Origin: Psychromicrobium xiongbiense
GTDB taxonomy: Bacteria; Actinomycetota; Actinomycetes; Actinomycetales; Micrococcaceae
Reading direction: 5' to 3'
Assembly: GCF_030271165.1 (NCBI RefSeq)
Contig: NZ_JASSZH010000043.1
Location: 1 to 48,257, forward strand
Length of the DNA: 48,257 nt
This document shows positions 27,471 through 35,339 of this stretch, piece after piece. Position numbers and translations under genes: made by a program. Position 1 is the stretch's first letter. The number at the start of each line of letters is the position of its first letter. The notes below the pieces were generated by a model. The model worked only from the letters and a program-made list of their open reading frames with translations. It made no database searches and was not told the origin of the DNA.

Positions 27471-28310
27471 ATGATCTCTCGTATTGCTTTCCTCGGTTGT
27501 GGTTCGATGGGCGAGGCTGTGCTGGCCGGCCTCCTGAGCACGGGCCTTGCCCCCTCAGTGGTGGTAGCCACGGTGCGGCGGCCCGAACGGGCCCAGGAGC
27601 TCACCGAACGCTACGGTGTGAGTGTCCTGACCGCGCCCGATGCCGAAGGCCACACGGCGAACAGCCAGGCGGTCCGGGACGCTCAGGTGGTGGTTCTGGG
27701 GGTCAAACCGGCTCAGATCGCGGACCTGTGCGCAGAAATCGGAGCGGATCTGTCGCCGAATGCCGTCGTGGTCAGCGTGGCCGCAGCAGTCAGCCTGGAA
27801 CAGATGGCCCGGGCGCTTCCTGCCGGTCAACCAGCCGTCCGCAGCATGCCCAACACGCCGCTCATGGTGGGTCGGGGCGTCGTAGGGCTCTCCAACGGCC
27901 CCACGGTGACCGAGGAGCAGGCGGGCTGGGCCCGTGAGGTCTTCGCCGGCTCGGGAGTGGTCCTGGAGATCCCGGAAGCGCAGATGGCGGCTCTGAGCGC
28001 GATCAGCGGTTCCGGCCCGGCCTACGTGTTCTACCTGGCGGAGGCCCTCGCTCAGGCCGGGGTATCCTTGGGCCTGGATCCCGAGGTGGCCGAGGTGCTC
28101 GGTCGGGAAACGGTGGCTGGCGCTGGGCTGATGCTGGCTCAGGACGGGGCCGATGCCGCCACGCTGCGCCGCAAGGTAACCAGCCCCAACGGCACCACGG
28201 AGCGCGCCATCGCGGTCTTCGATGCGCACGGGCTGCCGCGGATCATTGCCGAGGGCGCTGCCGCCGCCGTCCGCCGGTCCGAGGAACTGACCGAGCAGCT
28301 GGGCGGCTAA
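27471..28310 (+). CDS. proC: Pyrroline-5-carboxylate reductase
   Basis: A 279-residue NADPH-dependent enzyme for the last step of proline synthesis. The Rossmann start is RIAFLGCGSMGEAVLAGLL. Typical later motifs are VVVLGVKPAQI, AVRSMPNTPLMVGRGV, ALSAISGSGPAYVFYLAEAL and KVTSPNGTTERAI. The start is ATG 27471, close to where the family begins, with GGGGAG just upstream. It is followed by a convergent gene (ktrA) after 28 bp. Confidence 0.97.
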   Translation: MISRIAFLGCGSMGEAVLAGLLSTGLAPSVVVATVRRPERAQELTERYGVSVLTAPDAEGHTANSQAVRDAQVVVLGVKPAQIADLCAEIGADLSPNAVVVSVAAAVSLEQMARALPAGQPAVRSMPNTPLMVGRGVVGLSNGPTVTEEQAGWAREVFAGSGVVLEIPEAQMAALSAISGSGPAYVFYLAEALAQAGVSLGLDPEVAEVLGRETVAGAGLMLAQDGADAATLRRKVTSPNGTTERAIAVFDAHGLPRIIAEGAAAAVRRSEELTEQLGG

Positions 28311-28338
28311 GCGCCTGGCCGGCTGGACAGCTGGGCTG

Positions 28339-29022
28339 CTACGGCCTGGCGGCGAACCGCTCCAGCAGGTCCACGTTGCCGGAGACGATCAGCATATCCC
28401 GCGAGGAGACCTTGGTATCCGGCTGCGCATAGGTGAAGTCCTCGCCCGGCGACTTGACTCCCACGATCGTCACCCCGTACTTGGAACGGATCTTCGACTC
28501 CGCCAGAGAGAAGCCCTGTGTCTCCTTGGGCGGGTGCATTTTGACGATGGCGAAATCGTCATCGAACTCGATGAAGTCCAGCATCCGGCCGGATACCAGA
28601 TGGGCGGTACGCACCCCGGCGTCCGCCTCAGGGTAGATCACGTGATTCGCGCCGATCCGGGTCAGAATCTTCCCATGGGAGGGCGTGATCGCCTTGACCC
28701 ACAGGTGCGGGATCTTCAGATCCACCAGGTTTACCGTGATCAGCACGCTCGATTCGATCGAGGTACCCACGCCGACCACGGCGGAATTGAAGTCCTGCGC
28801 GCCCAGCTGTTTGAGCGCATCGATGTTGGTGGCATCCGCCTCCACTACATGCGTCAGGGTGCCGGCCCACTTCTGGACCAGCGCCCGGTCCCGCTCAATG
28901 GCGAGGACTTCGCGGCCCTGGGCGACCAGCTGCTCGGCCGTGGCGGCGCCAAAACGGCCCAGACCAATCACCAAGACGGGGGCATTGTGCGCGGGGCGCT
29001 GGGATGCTGATTTGTCAGCCAA
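28339..29022 (-). CDS. ktrA: TrkA/KtrA-type potassium uptake regulatory subunit
   Basis: A 227-residue cytoplasmic RCK protein that gates the KtrB channel in response to bound nucleotide. The N-terminal domain has VLVIGLGRFGAATAEQL and an acid ending strand 2 (VLAIERD). The C-terminal RCK_C domain includes SKYGVTIVGVKSPG and SRDMLIVSG. The start is a rare TTG at 29022 that overlaps the end of ktrB by 8 bp; GAGGAAAGG lies seven bases upstream inside ktrB, so translation is probably coupled. Confidence 0.92.
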   Translation of the reverse strand: MADKSASQRPAHNAPVLVIGLGRFGAATAEQLVAQGREVLAIERDRALVQKWAGTLTHVVEADATNIDALKQLGAQDFNSAVVGVGTSIESSVLITVNLVDLKIPHLWVKAITPSHGKILTRIGANHVIYPEADAGVRTAHLVSGRMLDFIEFDDDFAIVKMHPPKETQGFSLAESKIRSKYGVTIVGVKSPGEDFTYAQPDTKVSSRDMLIVSGNVDLLERFAARP

Positions 29023-30424
29023 TGATCGGCCTTTCCTCGGGGTAGTGGAAGAGCTGGCGGCGCTGGCGCAGAGCCAGGCCGGCAGCGAGGGTCATGGTGC
29101 CGATGCGCCCGGCGAACATCAGCAGAGCGAGCACATAGACCCCTGCCGGAGGCAGATGGGCGCTCAGCCCGGTGCTCAGCCCCACGGTGGCGAAGGCAGA
29201 GATCGATTCAAAGATCACACTGTCCAGTGGGGCACCGCTGATGATCAGCAGAGCGCCGGTGGCCAGCAGAACAAAGGTGGCACCCATCATGATCACCGAG
29301 ATGGCCACCCGCATGGTGCCCTGCGGGATGGTCCGGCCGTAGATCTTCACATCGGCATCGCCGCGTGCCTCGGCCACAATGGCCAGGAACATGACGGCCA
29401 GGGTGGTCACCTTAATACCGCCAGCTGTCGATGCCGAACCGCCACCGGCAAACATCAGCGCGTCGGTGAGCAGCCGGGAGACGGGTTCCATGGACTGCAT
29501 GTCCACCAGGTTGAAGCCGCCGGATCGGGTCATCACGGAGGCGAAGATCGAGTGCAGAATTTTATCCCCCACACCCAGCGAGCCCACGGTCTGTGGGTTG
29601 TTCCATTCGAAGAGCCCGAATCCCAGCGCACCGGCCACCACCAGAATCAGCGAGACCTGGATGGTCAGCTTGGTGTGCAGATTCCAGCGGCGCACGCGCA
29701 GACCGGCACCGAGCAGCATCATCATGACCGGGAACCCCAGCGAACCCAGAAAGACCCCCACCATCAGTGGGACCAGGATCCACGGATCCGCCTCATAGGG
29801 GACCAGGCCGTCAGAATGCGGGGTAAAACCGGCATTGTTGAAAGCCGAAATCGAGTAGAACACGCCATGCCAGACTGCCTGCCAGAACGGCTCTCCCAGG
29901 AGCATGAAGCGCGGGGTGAGGACCAGCGCCAGAATCGCCTCGATCACCACAGAAGTCGTGATGACGATGCGCAGCAGAGTGCCGACCTCACCGAGGCGTC
30001 CTGCGTTCATGGCTTCCTGCGCGATGAGTTTGCCCCGCACGCCCAGTCGCTTGGACACCATCAGTGCCATCAGGGAGGCCAGGGTCAGAATGCCCAGGCC
30101 GCCGACAAAAATGCCGATCAGGATGACGAGCTGGCCGAAAAAAGACCAGTGCAGCGCGGTGGACACCGTGGTCAGACCCGTGACGCAGACAGCCGAGACA
30201 GCGGTGAACAAAGCATCGTGGAAGGCCGTGCTCTGGCCCTGAGCCGAGGAGATCGGCAGCATCAACAGGAAAGCAAACAGCAGAATGACCAGGGTGAAGA
30301 CGATCAGGGCAAGCCGCGCGGGGGAGGAGTTGGCCACCGAATCAACAAACTCTCTGATCGACCGCAGAAACCTGGGACCACCGCGCTCAGCGGGCGTATG
30401 CCAGGTGGACTCGCTTTTGGTCAT
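29015..30424 (-). CDS. ktrB: KtrB/TrkH-type potassium transporter membrane subunit
   Basis: A 469-residue polytopic protein of four M-P-M repeats. The four pore-loop filters are recognisable: AVCVTGLT, AFNNAGFT, TRSGGFN and AFATVGLS, each around a key Gly. About ten hydrophobic segments are visible, starting LALIVFTLVILLFAFLLMLP. ATG 30424 is used, 17 codons inside the longest frame, because the homologous region starts near here. It forms a two-gene operon with ktrA in the order ktrB-ktrA. The divergent gene is the AcuC-like deacetylase. Confidence 0.94.
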   Translation of the reverse strand: MTKSESTWHTPAERGGPRFLRSIREFVDSVANSSPARLALIVFTLVILLFAFLLMLPISSAQGQSTAFHDALFTAVSAVCVTGLTTVSTALHWSFFGQLVILIGIFVGGLGILTLASLMALMVSKRLGVRGKLIAQEAMNAGRLGEVGTLLRIVITTSVVIEAILALVLTPRFMLLGEPFWQAVWHGVFYSISAFNNAGFTPHSDGLVPYEADPWILVPLMVGVFLGSLGFPVMMMLLGAGLRVRRWNLHTKLTIQVSLILVVAGALGFGLFEWNNPQTVGSLGVGDKILHSIFASVMTRSGGFNLVDMQSMEPVSRLLTDALMFAGGGSASTAGGIKVTTLAVMFLAIVAEARGDADVKIYGRTIPQGTMRVAISVIMMGATFVLLATGALLIISGAPLDSVIFESISAFATVGLSTGLSAHLPPAGVYVLALLMFAGRIGTMTLAAGLALRQRRQLFHYPEERPIIG

Positions 30425-30550
30425 GGTGGACGCTTTCGACAATGGCTGGGTACTGCGGGCCGGACTGCATGGCACGGCCTGAGAAGTAGTTAACCACGAT
30501 TAAGCGGATCTGCGCTGACGGCAGCTTGCCCGGAGGCTGGGAGGATCACG

Positions 30551-30556
30551 TACTCT
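30551..30556 (+). promoter_or_regulatory. -10 box TACTCT of the acuC-like gene
   Basis: TACTCT ends seven bases before ATG 30564 and four before ATG 30561; TTGCCC lies 19 bp upstream of it (30526-30531). The spacing suits a leaderless transcript starting at the second ATG. Confidence 0.5.
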
Positions 30557-30563
30557 GTGGATG

Positions 30564-31757
30564 ATGGTCTCAAGCCCAGTACCGAGCACCCAGGTGGTGT
30601 GGTCCCCTGCGCTGACCACCTACAACTTCGGGCCCAGCCATCCGATGGCGCCGGAGCGGCTGGCCCTGACCGCCAGCCTGGCAGAAGACCTGGGCCTGCT
30701 GACCTCGGAGCGGGTGAGCGTCGTCGAGCCTTTTGTGGCCTCCGATGCCCAGCTGGAAATGGTGCATGACGCCGAGTTCATCGAGGCGGTCAAAGATGTC
30801 AGCGCCTCGCCACATTCCGTCCCGGAGCGGGGCTTGGGCACTGAGGATGACCCGGCTTTCATCGGTATGCACGAGGCCAGCGCCCGGTTGGTCGGCGGAT
30901 CGTTGATGCTGGCCGAGGGCATGTTGTCCGGTGAGCTTGTTCGCGGGGTGAATTTTGCCGGTGGAATGCACCATGCGGACCGCGGTAAGGCGAGCGGATT
31001 CTGCATTTACAACGATCCCGCCGTCGCCATCGCCCGTCTGCTGGAGGGCGGAATACAGCGAGTGGCCTACATCGACATCGACGCCCATCACGGTGACGGC
31101 ACTCAGAACATCTTCTACGACGACCCCCGCGTGCTGACGGTCTCTCTCCACGAATCCGGGATGACACTTTTCCCGGGAACCGGCTACGCCCCAGAAACCG
31201 GTGGGCGGCGGGCACCCGGCAGTGCCGTGAATATTGCGATTCCGGCATATACCGGCGATGCCGGCTGGCTGCGTGCCTTCCACGCGGTCGTGCCGCAGGT
31301 GGTCCGGGCGTTCGCACCGCAGGTGATCGTCTCTCAGCACGGTTGCGATTCACATATCGATGACGACCTCACCCATCTGCGCACGAGCGTGGATGCCCAG
31401 CGTGAGGCGGCACACAGCATCGCAGCCCTGGCCCGCTCCCTGTGTGAGGATCGCTGGATTGCGACCGGGGGTGGTGGGTACAGCATTGCCAATGCGGTGC
31501 CGCGGGTCTGGGCCCATCTGATCGCGACGGTCAGCGGCCAGGCGCTCCCGCTACGCACCGAGGTGCCGCAGCAGTGGCGTGAGCGGGTCCGCGCACGGTT
31601 TGGTCGGGAAGCGCCGAGGCTCATGGGGGACGATGCCGAGCTCTGGTGGAAGTCCTGGGAAGCCGGGTACAACCCGGCGGACGCGGTGGATCGGGCGATT
31701 ATGGCTACCCGCAAGGAGATTTTCCCGCTCTTCGGGCTGGATCCCTGGTTCGATTAG
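30564..31757 (+). CDS. AcuC-type histone-deacetylase-family protein
   Basis: A 397-residue class I HDAC-fold enzyme. The active-site regions are seen: GGMHHADRGKASGFCIYND (tandem His), VAYIDIDAHHGDGTQNIFYDDPRV (Asp/His zinc ligands), SLHESGMTLFPGTG, and VSQHGCDSHIDDDLTHL with the later Asp ligand. In Bacillus, AcuC deacetylates and reactivates acetyl-CoA synthetase. Of two adjacent start codons (30561, 30564) the second fits the leaderless promoter. It is divergent from ktrB and followed by a 216-bp gap with imperfect GC-rich inverted repeats. Confidence 0.88.
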   Translation: MVSSPVPSTQVVWSPALTTYNFGPSHPMAPERLALTASLAEDLGLLTSERVSVVEPFVASDAQLEMVHDAEFIEAVKDVSASPHSVPERGLGTEDDPAFIGMHEASARLVGGSLMLAEGMLSGELVRGVNFAGGMHHADRGKASGFCIYNDPAVAIARLLEGGIQRVAYIDIDAHHGDGTQNIFYDDPRVLTVSLHESGMTLFPGTGYAPETGGRRAPGSAVNIAIPAYTGDAGWLRAFHAVVPQVVRAFAPQVIVSQHGCDSHIDDDLTHLRTSVDAQREAAHSIAALARSLCEDRWIATGGGGYSIANAVPRVWAHLIATVSGQALPLRTEVPQQWRERVRARFGREAPRLMGDDAELWWKSWEAGYNPADAVDRAIMATRKEIFPLFGLDPWFD

Positions 31758-31961
31758 CGTCTTCGGGTGGGGGCGTGGGGTCGTGGGGTTGAGCCGCAGT
31801 CCCGACCACGACTCCGTCCCGCTCTCGCCAGACCCGATGCCAGCGGCTCAGCCCTTCAACCCCACCACCCCAGCTGAAAATCCCGCCAGCCCCGATGCCA
31901 CTGGCCTCCCGCGGGCAGGGGAGTACGTCTTATGAAGGATGCCATGGGTGGCATATATCGC

Positions 31962-31967
31962 TAAGGT
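31962..31967 (+). promoter_or_regulatory. -10 box TAAGGT for a leaderless arsR-family transcript
   Basis: TAAGGT ends exactly six bases before ATG 31974 and no ribosome site is present, so the mRNA probably begins at the AUG. The adjacent GCATATATCGC may carry part of an operator. Confidence 0.6.
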
Positions 31968-31973
31968 AGTTGC

Positions 31974-32501
31974 ATGTCCAACGATGTGGTGTTTTCGGTG
32001 CTGGCGGAGCAGACTCGGCGCGATCTTCTTCTTGCCCTGCGTTCCGGTGACCGGGCTGTGGGGGAACTGGTGACCGAACTGGCGCTGAGCCAGCCCACGG
32101 TGTCCAAGCACTTGCGGGTGCTTCGTGAAGCCGGGCTGGTGTCCATGCGGGCCGAAGGGCAGCGGCGCTATTACGCGCTCAGCCCGGAACCGCTGGCCGA
32201 TGCCCAGGAGTGGCTGGGTCAGTTCACCGCACCGCAGACGCGCCTCGTCCCGGCGGGGGCGGCCTCGGCTGGAACCTCACCGGCGGCATCGCCCGCTGGC
32301 TCTCACGGCGCTGTGCCTCATGGCGTCACGACCATCCGGCCTGCAGCAAGCACAGGGCGGCCCGAGGGCGGCGACAATCCCGAGGAATGGGATGAAGCCG
32401 GGACTGTCCCGCAGCAAATTGGCCGCAGCGTAGGACGTGCGGCCACCCGGGCTGCCGATCTGTTGGCCAACCTGCCGAAGTTTGGCCGCAGGAAAGACTG
32501 A
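31974..32501 (+). CDS. ArsR/SmtB-family transcriptional regulator with long C-terminal tail
   Basis: A 175-residue protein. The first 85 residues form a winged helix (VFSVLAEQTRRDLLLALRSG, ELVTELALSQPTVSKHLRVLREAGLV recognition helix, GQRRYYAL wing). No metal-binding ELCVCD-type motif is seen, so it is likely a non-metal ArsR. The remaining ~90 residues are Ala/Pro/Gly-rich with a last helix (RSVGRAATRAADLLANLPKF), about double the usual family length. It lies 216 bp after the deacetylase gene and is convergent with lldD. Target unknown; autoregulation is plausible. Confidence 0.88.
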   Translation: MSNDVVFSVLAEQTRRDLLLALRSGDRAVGELVTELALSQPTVSKHLRVLREAGLVSMRAEGQRRYYALSPEPLADAQEWLGQFTAPQTRLVPAGAASAGTSPAASPAGSHGAVPHGVTTIRPAASTGRPEGGDNPEEWDEAGTVPQQIGRSVGRAATRAADLLANLPKFGRRKD

Positions 32502-32540
32502 ACGGGCCGGGCAGGCCAGAGAGACTGCCCAGCCCGCCGA

Positions 32541-33776
32541 CTAAATGCTCGCTGCGCGCTGGTCCACGTGTTCGGGGCGCAACTCTGCCACTGAGCGGAC
32601 GCCCAGCAGCCGCATGGTGCGCTCGATCTCCGATTTCAGGATCGAGATGGTCTTGGCGACGCCGCGCTCCCCGCCAGCCATCAGGCCGTAAAGGTAGGCG
32701 CGGCCGATCAGGGTGAAGTCCGCGCCGCAGGCCAGGGCCGCCACGATATCGCTGCCGTGCATGATGCCGGTGTCCATGATGATGGTGGCCTCGGGGCCGA
32801 GCGCTTCGCGGACCCGGGGGAGCAGATGGAACGGGATCGGGGCGCGGTCCAGCTGGCGACCTCCGTGGTTGGAGAGCACGACGCCATCGGCCCCATGAGA
32901 GGTGACCTTCTCGGCATCGGCCACGGTCTGGATGCCCTTGACCAGCAGGTGCCCGTCCCAGTTGCTCCGGATCCAGTCCAGGCTGTCCAGATCCAGGGCC
33001 GGGTCAAGGGCTGCGCTGAGCAGTTCGGAAACGGTGCCTTCCAGGCTGGACAGTGAAGAGAACTCCAGGGGTGCCCGGGTCAGGAAGTTGAGCCACCAGG
33101 CAGGGCGATACGAGGCATCGACCACTGTTTTGAGGGTCAACTGCGGTGGCATGGTCATCCCGTTGCGCACGTCGCGGAGTCGGAGGCCGCCAGTGGCACA
33201 GTCCACGGTGACCATCAGGGTGTCATTGCCAGCGGCCTTGGCGCGCTGCAGCAGATCCAGGGTGGCCGCCTGATCCCGCATGACATAGAGCTGGAACCAG
33301 CGACGCGTCTGGGGGGCGTGAGCCGCGACTTCCTCCAGGGATGCGGTGCCCAGGGTGGAGAGGGTGTAGGGAATCCCTGCGTCGCCAGCCGCAGCGCTGC
33401 CTGCGTACTCACCTTCGGACTGCATGAACCGGGTGAACCCGGTGGGCGCGATGCCGAAGGGCAGCGTGGAGGTCTGGCCCAGAATCTCGGTAGTCGTATC
33501 CAGCGTCGTCACGTCATGGAGGACCTCCGGCTGAAACTCGACGTGATGGAAGGCCTCCCGGGAGCGGCGCAGCGTGATCTCGCCATCGGCCGCTCCATCG
33601 GTGTAGTCGAAGGCCGCGCGTGGGGTGCGCCGTTTGGCGATATCCCGCAGATCCCAGATGGTCGCAGCCTTGCTGAGCCGGGCTTCTACGCCAAACTGTG
33701 GCAACTTCACCGAGGCCATATCGGTCAGATTGGACAGTTGCGGCACGCGACGGCGCAGTGCGGGAGGGGTCTGCAT
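32541..33776 (-). CDS. lldD: FMN-dependent alpha-hydroxy-acid (L-lactate) dehydrogenase/oxidase
   Basis: A 411-residue TIM-barrel flavoprotein oxidising L-lactate or a similar hydroxy acid to the keto acid. Family motifs: AFDYTDGAADGE, LPFGIAPTGF, RWFQLYVMRD, LMVTVDCATGG, LLVKGI (FMN-binding Lys) and VVLSNHGGRQLD with the catalytic His and substrate-binding Arg, then IIMDTGIMHGSDIVAALACGAD. The start is ATG 33776 with AGGAGA upstream, not the in-frame ATG at 33824, which lies inside an operator. It is divergent from a GntR regulator of the LldR type, the usual lactate-control arrangement. Lactate 2-monooxygenase is an alternative. Confidence 0.88.
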   Translation of the reverse strand: MQTPPALRRRVPQLSNLTDMASVKLPQFGVEARLSKAATIWDLRDIAKRRTPRAAFDYTDGAADGEITLRRSREAFHHVEFQPEVLHDVTTLDTTTEILGQTSTLPFGIAPTGFTRFMQSEGEYAGSAAAGDAGIPYTLSTLGTASLEEVAAHAPQTRRWFQLYVMRDQAATLDLLQRAKAAGNDTLMVTVDCATGGLRLRDVRNGMTMPPQLTLKTVVDASYRPAWWLNFLTRAPLEFSSLSSLEGTVSELLSAALDPALDLDSLDWIRSNWDGHLLVKGIQTVADAEKVTSHGADGVVLSNHGGRQLDRAPIPFHLLPRVREALGPEATIIMDTGIMHGSDIVAALACGADFTLIGRAYLYGLMAGGERGVAKTISILKSEIERTMRLLGVRSVAELRPEHVDQRAASI

Positions 33777-33810
33777 AGCTTCTCCTGGGGCAGGAACCGA
33801 GTAGGTCATC

Positions 33811-33859
33811 TGTGGTTGGACCACATGGATCCCACTCTACTCCATGTGGTCAGACCACA
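33811..33859. promoter_or_regulatory. Twin FadR/LldR-type operators between lldD and gntR
   Basis: Two near-identical palindromes, TGTGGTTGGACCACA (33811-33825) and TGTGGTCAGACCACA (33845-33859), are centred 34 bp apart. Both fit the TNGTNNNACNA consensus of FadR-subfamily GntR regulators. A further repeat, CCACATGGA/TCCATGTGG, links them into one larger nested palindrome. The second operator abuts the gntR -10 box, so negative autoregulation as well as lldD control is expected. Confidence 0.85.
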
Positions 33860-33860
33860 C

Positions 33861-33866
33861 TAGACT
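33861..33866 (+). promoter_or_regulatory. -10 box TAGACT for a leaderless gntR transcript
   Basis: TAGACT ends six bases before ATG 33873 and directly follows operator 2. There is no Shine-Dalgarno sequence. Confidence 0.6.
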
Positions 33867-33872
33867 GGACAG

Positions 33873-34610
33873 ATGCGTACTCATCAGGCGGTATTGGGAT
33901 GGATTGAGGAGCAACTGAGTTCGCAGGAGTTGCGTCTGGGCTCCAGACTGCCCGGAGAGCGGGCGATGGCGGAGCAGTTCGGGGTCTCGAGGACCTCGGT
34001 CCGGGAGGCTCTTCTGGTCCTGGAGGCGCTGGGCGTGGTGCGCTCCGGGGTTGGCTCCGGCCCGGAATCCGGAACGTTCATCACCGCAGATCCTTCCGTG
34101 GCCCTGGACTCCTCGATCCGACTGCATATTGCCAGTCAGCAGATTTCTGTGGCCGATGTGGTCGGGACCAGGGTGCTGATGGAGGGGTGGGCCTGTGCCC
34201 ATGCCGACCCGCAGGCTGGGTCTCTCGATGAAGCTCAGACGCTGCTGGCTGCGATGGATGAGGTAGAGGCTTCAGCTGCCGACGAGTTTCTGGATCTCGA
34301 CGCCAGATTCCACTACGCGTTGACACGGGCTGCCGGAAATCCGCTGGTCAGCGCCATCATGGCCTCGCTGCGTGGCTCGATTCGGGACTATACGGCGGAG
34401 ATCATGAGCAGGCAGGCGGGGTGGCCGGAGATCGCTCAGAGCCTGCAGAAGGAGCATCGAGGCATCCTTCACGCGGTCCGTCAGGGTGACCAGCCTGAGG
34501 CAGTGAGGTTGGTCACCGGGCACATCGAGGGGTTCCATGCCCTGGCCCGGAATGCCGCGCCGGACGACGCCGCTGAGTCTGCCGCAGGAGGCCGGCTTCA
34601 GTCACACTGA
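33873..34610 (+). CDS. GntR-family (FadR/LldR-type) transcriptional regulator
   Basis: A 245-residue regulator. The N-terminal winged helix reads LRLGSRLPGERAMAEQFGVSRTSVREALLVLEALGVV. The C-terminal FCD domain has the metal and ligand residues in DLDARFHYALTRAAGNPL, KEHRGILHAVRQGD and GHIEGFHALA. Divergent lldD and twin operators point to a lactate-responsive repressor such as LldR. The ligand is inferred from context. Confidence 0.92.
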   Translation: MRTHQAVLGWIEEQLSSQELRLGSRLPGERAMAEQFGVSRTSVREALLVLEALGVVRSGVGSGPESGTFITADPSVALDSSIRLHIASQQISVADVVGTRVLMEGWACAHADPQAGSLDEAQTLLAAMDEVEASAADEFLDLDARFHYALTRAAGNPLVSAIMASLRGSIRDYTAEIMSRQAGWPEIAQSLQKEHRGILHAVRQGDQPEAVRLVTGHIEGFHALARNAAPDDAAESAAGGRLQSH

Positions 34611-34769
34611 ACATTGCTCTTCCGGAAATCTCTTCCAGTGTTTAGAGTATCTCTGTCACTGTGACTTGCTTTGTGCCGTCTGGCGGGGAGAAAAACGCTG
34701 TGACGGCGAGTTCAGGTACAGGGCGGGGGCTGGGCACAACCAGGGCTCCAGGAAGTGGCAGGTAACATC

Positions 34770-35009
34770 ATGGCCTCAGGGAATACCTTCTCCGATGTGC
34801 GTTTCCTGACCGTTGCTGAGGTCGCTGAGGTGATGCGGGTCTCCAAGATGACGGTGTATCGACTGGTGCACTCCGGAGAATTGCCGGCAGTGCGGTTCGG
34901 GCGTTCATTCCGAGTGCCGGAGAATGCGGTGGCTGAGCATTTGAGCCATCTCAGCCCAAGGGATCGTCGCGAGAGCTCGTCATCTGACCGGCAGGCGGGC
35001 ACCGCCTGA
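34770..35009 (+). CDS. BldC-like/excisionase-family helix-turn-helix protein
   Basis: A 79-residue MerR-like small DNA-binding protein: FLTVAEVAEVMRVSKMTVYRLVHSGELPAVRFGRSFRVPENAVAEHL. This matches the BldC/xis fold, with a recognition helix and a wing. BldC controls development in Streptomyces; homologues next to bS22 are widespread in actinobacteria, including Rv0500A of M. tuberculosis. ATG 34770 is used; GTG 34755 is in frame but poorly placed. The 159-bp region upstream includes the palindrome GTCACTGTGAC at 34655-34665. Confidence 0.9.
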   Translation: MASGNTFSDVRFLTVAEVAEVMRVSKMTVYRLVHSGELPAVRFGRSFRVPENAVAEHLSHLSPRDRRESSSSDRQAGTA

Positions 35010-35055
35010 TGACGCTCCACGGCCTGTTGCGGGTAGCTGAAACAGTGTGATCTGC

Positions 35056-35075
35056 CCCGCTCGGTTCGGAGCGGG
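35056..35075 (+). terminator. GC-rich hairpin after the bldC-like gene
   Basis: CCCGCTC (35056-35062) pairs with GAGCGGG (35069-35075) across a 6-base loop. There is no T run, so it may be a weak terminator or a leader structure of the bS22 mRNA. Confidence 0.45.
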
Positions 35076-35184
35076 TGGGCTGAGGCTGTAATCTAGTCAA
35101 GATCATTGTTAGGTCAATCAGTTCCGGCATCAGGCTGCAGCGATTTGTGCGCCGACAGCCCGATACAAAGTTTGTGAGGACTCT

Positions 35185-35283
35185 GTGGGTTCAGTTATCA
35201 AAAAGCGTCGCAAGCGTATGGCGAAGAAGAAGCACCGCAAGTTGCTTCGTAAGACTCGTCACCAGCGTCGCAATAAGAAGTAG
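35185..35283 (+). CDS. Small ribosomal subunit protein bS22 (AURKAIP1/COX24 domain)
   Basis: A 32-residue, extremely basic peptide beginning MGSVIKKRRKRMAKKKHRK and ending QRRNKK. The start is GTG 35185, with GAGGA four bases upstream. It matches the AURKAIP1/COX24 signature and the actinobacterial bS22 seen in mycobacterial 70S structures (Rv0500B in M. tuberculosis). It lies directly after the bldC-like gene, the conserved arrangement, and is followed by a strong terminator. It is too short for most gene-finding cut-offs. Confidence 0.92.
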   Translation: MGSVIKKRRKRMAKKKHRKLLRKTRHQRRNKK

Positions 35284-35303
35284 TCCGGGGCTTCCCCCGG
35301 CTG

Positions 35304-35335
35304 GCCCGTCACGGTTGTGGCGGGCTCTTCTTTTT
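35304..35335 (+). terminator. Rho-independent terminator after bS22
   Basis: GCCCGTCAC (35304-35312) pairs with GTGGCGGGC (35317-35325), one G-T wobble, over a GGTT loop. It is followed by TCTTCTTTTT. Confidence 0.93.
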
Positions 35336-35339
35336 GCCC

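Noticed and set aside
28685..30493. 602-codon plus-strand frame opposite ktrB-ktrA
   Set aside because: It mirrors two well-identified genes on the other strand and shows His/Gln/Gly-rich, shadow-like composition without motifs.
34770..35009. Excisionase of an integrated phage or element
   Set aside because: The helix-turn-helix protein is xis-like in fold, but it is next to bS22 in the conserved actinobacterial order and no integrase or att repeats are visible.
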